DNA from: Cardinalis cardinalis
Taxonomy: Eukaryota; Chordata; Aves; Passeriformes; Cardinalidae
Assembly: GCA_014549065.1 (NCBI GenBank)
Contig: JACDOX010000109.1
Coordinates: 292,195-356,194, forward strand
Reading direction: 5' to 3'
Length of the DNA: 64,000 nucleotides
The translations under genes and the position numbers were made by a program. Below are positions 34,981 through 45,650 of this stretch, in pieces (within the stretch, counting starts at the first letter, position 1; every line of letters begins with the position of its first letter). Under the pieces are notes generated by a model that was given only the letters and a program-made list of their open reading frames with translations, was not told the origin of the DNA and did no database searches.

Positions 34981-35925
34981 AGCAGAATTTAGTCACGCTG
35001 ATAATTCAGATTTCCAGGCAAGATACTTGGAGTGAGCNTTCCTTATGGTTTTGCTCTAATACCAAGAGTTCAGATAATTTTGATCTAACAACTGACTTCA
35101 TTCTCTTGTTTGAGTTTTCNTTTTGCCCCAATGACAGGAGAAAAAGGGGGGAAAAAAAAGGAAAAAGAAAAAATAAAAGAAAAAGAAACACAATTTTTAT
35201 TGCATGGAAAATGCCTGAGGGAAACAAACTAAATTCAGCACTAACTTGCAAAGGCAGATTTTAAAGTTGCAAAATCAGAGCATAATTTGGCCCAATATTC
35301 TGTTTCAGCGCTTGGCTCAGTGGAGAAACCAGGACGTGTTTTTTCCTGCCCAGGAATTATTGTTAAAATGAAAAATGAGTTTTCATAGACAGGGAAGTAT
35401 CATTGCTGCAAGCAAGCATGAACAATGCTGAATCTCAGTCATGCGTAAAACCCAAGAAGTGGCCAAAAAAGTGCTTTTCTGAGCAAGCTGGCAATGCCTG
35501 CTTTGGAAAGTTGTGCCATACCCCACGCCAACTCGCTCCACCAGCGCCGGCTGTGGAAATTGCTCTCCTTGAAACAACATCTACCTAATTTGTAGCAGTT
35601 AATAACTAACAGCATATAATTTTAAAACCCAGCCACAGTTTGCTGGTTCCTGCTTTTAATTAAACCTCACTCATAGCAGGGAAGAGAGTGGGGATGGGGT
35701 AGGTGGGATGCTGGAGCTGCAGCCTGAGATGAGCGAGGCCAGCAGTGGTACCCCTGGCAGGACCCCCTCCCCTTCTCCTCAGGGTTAATCCAGAGTCCTG
35801 TCCATCAGGGCTGGCTACTGGGGCAATGGTGGGCCTAAACTGAGCTGCTCACCCTCTCTGTGAGTAGGGACGAAGAAGCCCACGGTCAGAACCCAGCCAC
35901 AGAGCTCCTCTGGATCAAGACGTGT
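34981..35925. other. Non-coding stretch with one purine tract
   Basis: AT-rich to about 35300, then ordinary. Nothing recognisable apart from the purine tract listed separately. Confidence 0.55.
35136..35188 (+). repeat. A-rich purine tract
   Basis: About 53 bases of A and G on the plus strand with a single T at 35174. A low-complexity tract of the same kind as those at 11826, 45051 and 47937. Confidence 0.85.
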
Positions 35926-35995
35926 GATGGGAAGTTAATGATGTATTAAAAATGCATGTTAATTAGCGTGATTTTTTAAATTANAGCTTTTGCTC
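35926..35995. promoter_or_regulatory. Small homeodomain-core patch
   Basis: Seventy AT-rich bases containing TTAATTAG at 35959-35966 followed by CGTG and a T run. They sit alone between GC-rich flanks. It may be the core of a small conserved element. Low confidence. Confidence 0.22.
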
Positions 35996-37294
35996 ACACC
36001 ATGGCTGGTATGCAAGTGGCGGGAGGGCTGGAGCAAGCAGCTGCCACCTGCTCAGTGCCTGGCATGGCCACTGCCACCCCTCCATCTCCTCCATCGAGGC
36101 CAGGGAACAAAACAGGGCTGNACGTTCCAGGGCACCCTGAATAAACAGCAGTGTGGACATCACTCAAGCGTTCAAGCAGAGCTTTTCCTGGGCCTGAAGC
36201 AGCTTGGTGCCCCTTGCCACCACTTGAGCCTTGGNGCAGGGAAATCCGGGGCTGTTGGGACTGAAGATCCCCAGCCATCAAAGCTCCTCCGTCTTGGGGA
36301 GGCGGCGGAGTTTTGGCGTGCAGGGTCTGGAGGCAATTCTCTCTCTGCTGCNGCTGAATTTGTTTTGCAGTTGCAGTATGTCTCTGTCCATGTGCCATTA
36401 AGAGCTCAATTCTTTTATTCGACCCCCCCCCCGCCTTTTTAAAACATCATGTTTATGCAAGTGGACAGGAGGCTCTCATATCTGGGTCACACGTTTGCTG
36501 GAGGTCATTGAAAGGCTACAAAATGGAGCATGCCTAATTCTGCTATTTCAGAAGTTTTCTCACATGTACTCAAGACAATTATGCCTATTAAATGAGTTCA
36601 TTAAATTTCAGAAATCCTTTGAAATTCTGACATACCAAAAAAATATGCTGAACTCCTTCCATTTCTTCTGACACCTCCTACAAATGCTCTTATCCGAGGA
36701 GGTGATGGACACCGGAGCTTGGCTGCCTGTGATGTGGCCAACATATTAAGCATGTCCTGTCTCCATTGCAAGCCAAATAAACTAAGTAAATAAAACAGGG
36801 TGTCAAGGTCCATCAAGTGACCTTTTGCAGCATCACTGTCACTGGCCCAAGCACCACTCTACTGAGAATAATTTAGAGACANAGGGTAAATGTCACCGAT
36901 GCTCCTTGAGAGCTGTGGGGCTGGAGACAGGATGGGACACTCAAGGCGTTTCCAGGACTGAGCTGCAAACTTCAGGGATGTGGGAGGAAAGCACAGGTAG
37001 GCTCTGTGTCATCTCCTGGAAAGCAAAGGCAGGCCCTGTGTGGGACATCCTGGTCCCTGCCCTCCCAAAGGGGCATGGGGACACGGGAAGGTCATTTTTT
37101 AGGCTAGGGCACACATGGAGAAAGAGGACATAANCAAGTCATGGAGAGCAGGCAGAACCATCCTGTTGGGAAAGGGCTTTTCCCACAATGAAACATCCTG
37201 ATGCTGAGCATCAGGAACTGTGAGCGAACAGGAGCTGTGGGTGCCCAGTCACTGCCATCACATCCCACAAATGCTGAGTGCCACGCACTAACCA
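35996..37294. other. Non-coding stretch, no gene seen
   Basis: Moderate-GC sequence with N at 36121, 36235, 36352, 36882 and 37134. A C run lies near 36424-36431, and a small AT-rich segment at about 36530-36610. Overlapping frames at 35990-36442 on both strands cross N positions and are not recognisable. Confidence 0.58.
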
Positions 37295-37800
37295 CATATG
37301 ACTACTTCTTGTTTTACAATACATGGAAGTTACTAGCTCATTGTTGCAATATTAGTCATGCCCAGACATCAGGTCATGGGATTGGCTTGGCATCAGAAAG
37401 TTCTATGGGCCTACAAAGAAAGCAAAGCGTTGCTTAGGGGAGCATGCCTCAAGCAGCACTGTCACTTCTGGGGAACTGTGTATGGACTCAACAGCAATTT
37501 GGAAATTAAAATGTACACAAGCTGATCGCTCATTAAGACGTGTTTCTTTTTGGTGAGTAAGAGAGCATTTATCATAGTTGGCCCACACCAACAATCAGCT
37601 TTGGACAGAAGCCACCTTTCCTAATGAATGGGAGGGAACACTTTTTAATCTCTCTGAGATCTCTTATCAATTGATTTTGGATGATGTATGGGAGGTTTTG
37701 TTCTCCAAGAATTACGATACTCCTCGAGTGGCAGCAGAGACCCAATATTTTCATCGCATGGCTTTGTCTCCTGACANGATGCCATTTGGTCTTGACACTG
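37295..37800. promoter_or_regulatory. Possible conserved block with a protein-like open frame
   Basis: Complex non-repetitive sequence. On the plus strand a frame opens at 37578 (TTG, after a TAG at 37575-37577) and stays open for 66 codons to the N at 37777 and beyond. Its composition looks like a globular protein (acidic, aromatic and hydrophobic residues interspersed) but it matches nothing I know. TTATCATAG just before it could serve as a weak acceptor; no good donor is evident. A conserved non-coding element read in a lucky frame is the simpler explanation. Confidence 0.25.
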
Positions 37801-39039
37801 TAGCAGCCTCCCTGCAGATTCTTTCCCATTGTCTCCCCTTATCCTTGTCTCCCTTGCATTGTCCAGCCTTCCCTGTGANTGCACTAACACAGATCTAAAC
37901 AAACAAGGGAGGGGGGGAATAAACCAGCTGATACTTTTGGTGAATTCTAGCCACAAAATATTAAAAGGATGGTTTTAAGCTCTGTGCTTGCTGATACAGT
38001 GAGAATGAACCTGCCTGGGAGTCACATCAAGCCCCTGAGTGGTACCTGTGAACGAAGGTGGCCAGAAGGCACAAAGCTGGCACTGAGGAGAGAGCCTTTG
38101 ATCAGGTCCTCAGGAAACACTTCCTCTGTCTTCCTGAAGTGTAACTTTAGACCAGGCTCTACCAAGGCCACTTCACTCTTTTGTGCATCCCCTTGAGCTC
38201 AGTGGTGAACGAGCTGAAGCCTGCTCTGTTTCCTGTGCTAGGTGGCACGTGTCAAGGATCCCTGTGATCACTTTTGTTCCTTGCTTTATCTAAAGAGCTC
38301 CTTGCAGGAGCCCGGGGTGTCAGTGGCCGTGAAAAGAGCACAGCTGGAACATTGCAGTGTTTTGTATCCTCTGGGCAGACAATTAACTGAGCCCTGTTAG
38401 TGGCTGGAGTCTCAGACCTGCGTCCAAACAATAGCAAGGAGGTGTCAGGTCTCCCTCAGGAAAGCAGGAATGCCAGTCTCCTCATGGGAGATTCCAAAGC
38501 TGCTGGAAGCCTGGCTCTGCCCCATATGCTCAGAAGGACAGAAGTGGGTGCTTGAAAAGTGTGGGTGGATGGAAGATCTCTGCAGCAGCTCTAGATACCC
38601 CCAAATTGCTCACACAGCTCCAGCGAGGGGTCGGTCTGGCTCCTTCCTAAGTCAAGAGAAATTTTGTGCTCGGTGCCACTGGGCACCTTGAGCACTCCTT
38701 AGTCCTTGAGCCCCACTACCAGCTCTTGCAGGATCATCCCTGAGGATGTGGTCCCAGGTAAAAGCAAAGAAAGGAGGGACAGAAGAAAAATGGGGCAAGG
38801 AAGAAAAACAGCAGTTTCTTNTGGTCAGCTGCTATGGATTTCAGGATCTCAGCCTCCTACAGGAGGAAGGAGCACAGTGACCAACCCTTCCAAGAGAAAT
38901 TCCCTCAGCTCCTCTGGATAAACACACACATGGAATTCCACAACTGCTCCCATCCATGGATTTCCACATCTCCTCATGACGATCAGCTCCAGGAGAATAA
39001 TGTCANGCAAGATGTCAAAAACAAGAAGCAACATGCTAG
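37801..39039. other. Non-coding stretch, no gene seen
   Basis: Ordinary moderate-GC sequence with N at 37879, 38821 and 39006. Only short chance frames. No repeats recognised. Confidence 0.6.
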
Positions 39040-39720
39040 AAGAGTGCCACTTGGAAATAAAGCCCTGCTTTTATTGGATAGCTGATCTGCTAAAAGCAGT
39101 TATTTGAAATATCTGCAGATCGTTGGGATCCGTGAATAATTGCTATCTGCACATCTCAAATTCTTTACAGTTTGTGCTGTTACATAGCTCTGCATGTCTA
39201 TAAATAGTAGAGCAATGTCGCTCACTGCATAATACAGTCTCTGTGTTTTTACAACTCATCATGAACTTCTATGTAATTTATTTTTTATTGAAGAATTCCA
39301 ATTAATGGCTTCCTGGTGATTTTAAAGCCTCAAATTATCAGTCTCTGAAAACAAAGCAGAGAACATAATTATCATAAACCGAGAATTTTTCATTTTGAAG
39401 CTTATCTGTTTGTGCTAAGTATCTTGTCTGTAAGTAATTAGTGCCTTTATTTTTTTCAGTAAAAATAATGACCATTCTATGCTGCACATCCAAATTCCAC
39501 TAACTGCTAGATGTACTGTATACATTATATTTGAAAATGCACCACCTTGGACCAGCTTTAAAGTATTTCATCAAATGATAATGGCAACAACAAAATACAT
39601 CTGTTTGTTGGAATAAATTATGTGACATATGAAAAAAAAAAAAAGCTATTATATCTTTTTCTCTTCTAAGAGTAAAAAGCCTTTAAAGAACATGCACATT
39701 TATTACCATGGTGGCATAGG
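39040..39720. promoter_or_regulatory. Candidate conserved non-coding element with MEF2 site
   Basis: The clearest large AT-rich complex block in the middle of the window, inside the longest N-free interval seen (39007-40851). CTATAAATAG at 39198-39207 is a perfect MEF2 consensus and also a TATA-like word. GTAAGTAATTAG near 39430 gives a homeodomain core. A small inverted repeat GATCTGC/GCAGATC brackets 39084-39121. Stops occur in all frames. A second MEF2 match, CTATTTATAA, lies just outside at 39743-39752. Enhancer function is inferred. Confidence 0.52.
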
Positions 39721-41317
39721 ATGATGGTGAGCTGCTTTTAGGCTATTTATAACTCCCTACTGCTGATCAGGACTGATCAGGTGATGGTGTAGATGGACAG
39801 AGCACCCTTTGTGTGGATGTCTGTCTGTGCTGATGCATCTTTGCACCGTGCTTAGGGCACCCAACCCAAGGCTGGAAGCTGAGGTAGGTAACAGGAGAAA
39901 TATGCAGCACCTCTGGCAAGCACTCCTTGTAAAGAGGAAATTTGAACACAACAGTGAGATCCTGCTCCTGAAAACCCAGGGAAACAGGGTGGATTGGGAT
40001 ATTTAGAGTCACTCCAGTGCCAAGAGCAGATTTGTGGCACTGGTATTTTCGTGAGGGACAGAACTTAGCATGAGTTTCCTGCACTGTCTCCCTTGGATGC
40101 TCAGTGCCTGTCTGTGTTTGCAGATGGGATCAGTTTTCCCAGCTCCAGGTAAATCAGTTTATAACCTGGATTGTGAGGGCTGCTGCTGCCTGCCATCACT
40201 GGAACTGAGCAATTTCTGTGCTATGTGGGCCCCCCAGATAGATCAGGAGTCCCCCACAGCAAGGCTGGAGGGAGACCTTGGCCAGATCTCTCATCCCACA
40301 TTTGCTCTACATGTCCAGAGCATCCACAGAGGAAGGTGGGGACCAAGCCCTAAAGGAGGAGGAGTATGCCCTGTACCAGCCCTGCTCAGCATTACCACAA
40401 GCCTAACACACAGAGCCCTGCTTTATTTCCCTGCCTCGTACAGTAATGCCTTTTCTATTGTGGCATCAAGCAAAGGAATCACATAGTCAATAATCCAGCA
40501 GCAATGTATGTTGGATAAAGGGGGGAGGAATGAATCAGGAAGACAGTGAGGATACTGCCCTGTAAGAATGTGTTCCTGGTGATCTGTGGACTCTCCTCAA
40601 GAGCAAGCTCATTTCCAGATTGCCCCAGACTGTAAATCAAATAACACTTCCAGCCTGAGATAGGCTGGTCTCTACTAGACACTGCACCCTCTGCAATGCC
40701 TGCAAGCAGGTATGAAGCACCTCCCTGCTTTTACTTTCATAAGGGATTCTGCTGATTGCAGTAGAAACCTCCTAAAGAGAGTGAATTTTGAAGTGAACCC
40801 AAGGTAAAATGCTAACGCCATGATTTTAAACCATAAATAAACATGCCTTAANTATCTAAAGTCAAGTTAGAGTAACATCAGCTCCCCTCTCTGGCTGGCT
40901 CCTGGCTCTGTCAGAAGTGGGATNGTGCACAGGGCTGGACAGTGAATGTCCCTTGACATCTGAAGGGGGCTCAAGGTCCCTTTTCAGCCTGACCANGGCA
41001 CAGATCAGAGCTGGTGACTGTCCAGCCCCAGCTCACACCTCCTGCATCCTTGAACCAAGATCCCGGGCTCCACTTCTGAGTTCCCTCTCGTTTTGGCAGA
41101 CATCCAGGCCAGCTGCTAAAATAAATCTTTTTTTTTTTCCTTCCCCTGCGAGCCCTGACGTTCTCCTACTGCAGAAAGGTAGCAATAGCAGTGGTGTTTC
41201 TTGGCTTTCATCCTGGCTGTGTGAAGCACCCCGAGCCACCTCTCCCCACGTCTCCAGCCCGCATTCCCGGGCTGCAGGATGAAGGAGAGCTCGCCGTCTG
41301 CCTTGCAGTCTCTTTGC
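39721..41317. other. Non-coding stretch, no gene seen
   Basis: Contains a 10-base tandem doublet of CTGATCAGG at 39763-39771 and 39773-39781, and a T run near 41129-41138. A 25-base segment at 40124-40148 is bounded by a good acceptor and a CAG/GTAAAT donor (see findings), but I do not call it an exon. N at 40852, 40924 and 40996. Confidence 0.52.
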
Positions 41318-41600
41318 TCCCAGGCACTAAGTAAATGTCAGCTTTTTTCACTGTGTTACATACATTGTTAATTTTAAAAAGAAATCCAATATCATTGTTT
41401 TTCATGCTAGCTGAGATGATTCTGAAATTTAATAAAAATAGTGGAATTTTTCATTAATGGCAGCCAGGGTTTAAGCCAGCACTAACTTTCCATAGCAGCA
41501 AGAGCAGATGAAAGGAGGTCATCCTCATCTTGTTATATTGCAACTGTCCTCAGTGACAACTTCAATGGCAATGAATTCAAATGCAGCCCTTTTGCTTTAC
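41318..41600. promoter_or_regulatory. Possible conserved AT-rich block
   Basis: N-free AT-rich complex sequence including TTACATACATTGTTAATTTT near 41355, CATTGTTTTTCATG near 41393 and CATTAATGGCAG near 41452. It has the same character as the better enhancer candidates but is smaller. Low confidence. Confidence 0.3.
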
Positions 41601-44600
41601 TGAATTAGCATAAATAAACTGGCACAAGGGAAAGGGACACCCCAAGCACCTAGAAACATTAGATCAAATAATATTTTCTGTAAGACAGAAAAATGCAAGA
41701 GCAAGGAAATTATGTGAGATACTTTTTCCTGGTCAGGCATTTCTCTTGCTGGCAGGGAGGGAAAAACTAGAGGTAATTAGGGTAGGAACGTGGCTAAAGC
41801 ATCCTGCAGACTCACCCTGCTTCTGTGGCAGCCAAAACTAAAGGAAATCCTTCTCCAGTGGGTACCCACCTGAATTGCAAAGCTGAGCAGGCAGGTGCAC
41901 CACTCTTGGAGAAATTGCCACACCATCATCTGTAGGATCTGAATATCTTCAGAGCAGATGAAGCAGCATGGACTGTGCCTTCCCTGGCTGCAGCCCTGTG
42001 GTCTGCCACCACCACATGAAGGAGGAAAACTAAAGGGGAAGAATGTGAAAAAAATATTTTGCTTGCAANGTGTATTTTCTTTATGGTTGTTACTGGAAAA
42101 AAAAGAACCAAACCTACATCAAAACTGTGCTGTGAGGCATTTGTTCTTTCAACTTTGTTGCTGTAAAAGGCTCCCCAGGTCTCACCCGTGTCTGAGGCCA
42201 AAGTAAGTAAGGCTCTTCCTCTCCCCCAACTCGTCCATTACTAAATCAGCAGTTTATCATCCCCTCTCCCAAGGCCACCATTGAGTGGCCACCTCACAGC
42301 ACGTTAACAGTCAGCAGAAAAATCAGGAATCTCAGCCAATGGCCATGCACACTGCATGAGGGACTCAGAGCAGGACCAGCAAGATGCTCATCCCTATCCC
42401 AGCCAGGTCAGCCACCAATCAAGGAAATGCCTTTCTTGAGCCTTGTCTTTGGACAGGACCAGATCAATTCCAAAAGGAAGAGCAATACCTGCTCTCTCCA
42501 CAACAAATGTCCCTGGACAATTGGAGTCCCTTTTGTATGGAAAAATCTGTGTAACTGCTCCTGAGTTGGCAGGAGGGAGGGTGGTGTGGAAAACAGAGAG
42601 CAAACAACCCTCCCTAGCAAGCTCCCAAGGAGCCTGCCCAACTCCAGTGTCACACACACTTTTATTTCAGCATCTGTGTCTTCCCATCAGCAAGACCTTC
42701 GTCTAACAAGAAAAATACAACTTTTATTTTTCCCCTCTCCTTTGCTTCTGAGCCTGGCCTCTAGACATTCAAAAGCCAAAGAGATCCCAGAATCCACTTC
42801 CTCTGAGCAAGAACACAGACTGAAGTTTAGCCCCAGGTTCTGCCTCTGCCAGCACTGTGCTCTGATATTAGGAAATATCAGAGATTACAGAGAAACTGAG
42901 AGCAGCACTTCTGTGGGAAGACTGAAAAATATGAATGGCTCTTTGCAGAGCAGCCCTTTCTTCTTGCAGACTTGCATTTCTAAGTTAAATTTGTCACATA
43001 TTTCCCCAACTCGTCACTGCAAGCAAGGAACTTACTGCAGCAAGAAATTCACTGGGTTTCCACAAATTTTCCCAAAATGGACATTGATTCTCTCCCTGAG
43101 CATCATTGGTGTGACTCAGGACAGAGCTCCCAGGTGGCTCTTAGTGCTGGACTGCCCCAGCCAGAGCAGCAGCAGAAATCACTGGAAACTTGGGGGCTGG
43201 AAATTGGCAGTAATGTGTGATAATGAGGAAGACGGCTCCTGCCTGTGCTGCAGGAGCCTGACCTTTTAACAGAGCAAATGTCAGGCAGAGATACACAAAT
43301 GTGTTTGGACCAATACCAGTGGCTTCNCTGCGGGGGTGCTCACTCAGGCCCATGGACAGACAGTGAGGGATCTGCAGCCACGGTTCCTGCAGAGGGGCAC
43401 AGAGTGCAGGCCACTCCTGGAGGAGATATCCCTGGAAATATCCCTGTGCTCTTGGGTGCCAAGGGGCAGATCCTCACAACAGAACATCCTGGATTCAGTG
43501 TATCCATATTTCCCGACCCCAGCTCACACAGAGCACGTAATGCACTGTCTTTCCATTGGCCTGGTTCTCCTTCTCATTCTGCTTCACCTGAAACACTTCT
43601 GGTTCCAGGGCTGCCAGAAAGGAGTGGGCTTGCACATGAGTCCAGCTGTGCACCAGTCAAAAGAGCCAGAAGGGCAGCTGTGGCTTGGGCAGGGATGTGA
43701 GCCCATTGCTTGGGATTCAAGGCCTAGCTTGTGGCCATCACCTGGAACGTCTGGGAGGCTCCACGTGCTCTTCTCAAATNCTACTTTAGTTACCCTGTCA
43801 ATTAAGGAAGAGCTACCACCATTCTAGGAAAAAAGTTAATAAAATAAAAAANTAATAAAATAAAAATGCTTCTTCCCGCACTCAGATGGGGACATCTGGC
43901 ACAGTAACAGCACAGAGCAGNCCTGTGTGATCCCAAATGCCCATCCTCTGCACTTTAGTCCCAGGAGGCCTGACAGGACACATTTGTGAGAACCCACCTA
44001 TGGTACCTGAGAGAGCCCTGAAATCCAATCTGGGTAAATTCATCCAATTGCTTTCCTGAGAGGAGCTGCACCCACATAAAGAAGACCAGCAAGACTGGCC
44101 CTTAGCACAGAGGGCCAGCACACCCAGCCAGCACGACCAGCAAGCTGCCAGCTCAGACTGNGGACACCAGGCACCTTTGGGCACTGGGCCTGTCGAATTT
44201 CTCAGCTGCAATTAGAAGAGAGGTNTGTGCTAAAGCATGTGAGAGGGTGCAGCACCCTCCAGCTCCTTTTGAGCAGTGCCACAGCAAGGAAGAACGTTGG
44301 TACCAGAATCCAAACATTGGGAAATGTGTGGCACCAGCGCCCAAAATCCGGCACGCCTAGCCCGGAGCTCCCATGGCTGCGCTTCCTGCTGCAGGGAGGA
44401 AAGCCAGNGATGCACATAATTGATCATTAGCTCTGCTTTAGCCTCGCAGCAGAGCTGCTCTCTCTGGGAGAGGCACAGCAGAGGGGCACGGGGAGCACCC
44501 TGGTGTCCTGGGTGATGGCGTGGGGAGGACGCTCCGAGGGGCCCGGCTGCTCCACTGGGGCCAGGGGAGGCAGCAGCGAGGGAAAAGTCCAAATTGTTGT

Positions 44601-45050
44601 GCTGCAATGTTGAGTTAGCAATGCTGTTGGGGGATAGGAGAAGGTAATAAGCAGAATTTTCTAGGAAGCACGCTGAAAATAAGGTACTAGGAAAAGTCAC
44701 TGAAAATGTCAGGCAAGCCAACAGGGAAAGGTCCAAGGAGCAAGCAAAAGCACAGCATATACTTTTTCATCTATTCAATCTGACCCTGGGCCCAGTGCCA
44801 CAATCTTTTTAAGGTTAGTGGTGGGAAAGCTGCCTTTTGAATGTTTGCAGAGGCCTATTAACATCCTGTGCTGAGGAACCTTAAACCCCAGGTAGTATTT
44901 CAGAGGAAATGGACAGCACAAAACACAGACTGAAAATTAACCACAGCAGACCCCAGGCCTAAATAAGTTCCACTAGCCCTTTCTGAAATCACTTAAAGGC
45001 TTTCCTTCCAGTTGGACTCCTGCCCAACCACTTTAATAGGTGCAGCAGGC
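41601..45050. other. Non-coding stretch, no gene seen
   Basis: Moderate-GC interval. The plus-strand frame 42586-43269 is 227 codons without any N, the longest unambiguous frame of the window. It opens on GTG, has no recognisable domain and no clear splice context. GC-rich sequence at 44330-44580 carries a modest CpG rise. N positions cluster at 43780-44408. No repeat family recognised. Confidence 0.52.
43837..43866. repeat. 16-base tandem duplication, AT-rich
   Basis: TAATAAAATAAAAA occurs at 43837-43850 and again at 43853-43866 with an N between. A small slippage-type duplication. Confidence 0.75.
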
Positions 45051-45113
45051 AGGGGGGAAGAAAAAAAAGGGGGGGGGAAGAGAAAAAAGAGAAAAATAAA
45101 AGGGAAAAAGAAA
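45051..45113 (+). repeat. Purine tract
   Basis: About 63 bases of A and G on the plus strand, broken by a single T at 45097, with G runs of 6 and 9. It is followed 33 bases later by a 32-base A run. Confidence 0.88.
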
Positions 45114-45144
45114 CCTATTTGGCCTAGTAATTTAAACATTCTTT

Positions 45145-45146
<2 letters not shown>

Positions 45147-45178
<32 letters not shown>
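45147..45178 (+). repeat. 32-base poly-A run
   Basis: Uninterrupted run of 32 A, the longest homopolymer in the window. The closest upstream AATAAA-like word is inside the purine tract, and no gene-like or repeat-like body precedes it, so I do not call a retrocopy. Confidence 0.92.
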
Positions 45179-45182
<4 letters not shown>

Positions 45183-45650
45183 CTTTAACAAAAATTGCAA
45201 GTGTAGCAGGATCGGGAGGGTAACGGTGAAATTCTCTGTGGATGGCTGCAAACCTCTAATGGAAAGTTGTATAAGTGGCTGAGGCCAAAGTAGGCATTAA
45301 TTACAATGAAAAATCAGTTTAGTGCAGGCCACAACTAAATTGGAAGCTGGTCCTCTAGGTAAAACAAAGAAAGTGAACAGAAGCTTTAGATTTGATTACA
45401 TGGCAATACAAGAAAAATGTGCTGTATGTTGTCTATTATTAAAGCTGCTTTTGGGCCTTCTGTGTGCGCCTAAGGGATTTTAATAAAAAATTAGTAATAA
45501 CCCTGCTGCCCTGGCTCGCTGCGGCTTTTGGCGTGTTTGTGGGCACAAGGCTACTCCTGCAGCACAAATTAAGGCACTTTAGACAAGCACAGCCTTGAAA
45601 GCATTGTGTGGTAAGTTCAAGCAGCACACTTTGACTCCAGGAGGACACAG
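45179..45650. promoter_or_regulatory. Candidate conserved non-coding element
   Basis: N-free complex sequence just after the poly-A run. It keeps isolated CpGs (GGATCGGGAGGGTAACGG near 45208, GTGTGCGCC near 45461, GCTCGCTGCGGC near 45513). It contains GCATTAATTACAATG near 45293 and AATTAGTAATAACC near 45489. Retained CpG with homeodomain cores in AT-rich surroundings fits a constrained enhancer. Conservation is inferred. Confidence 0.48.
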
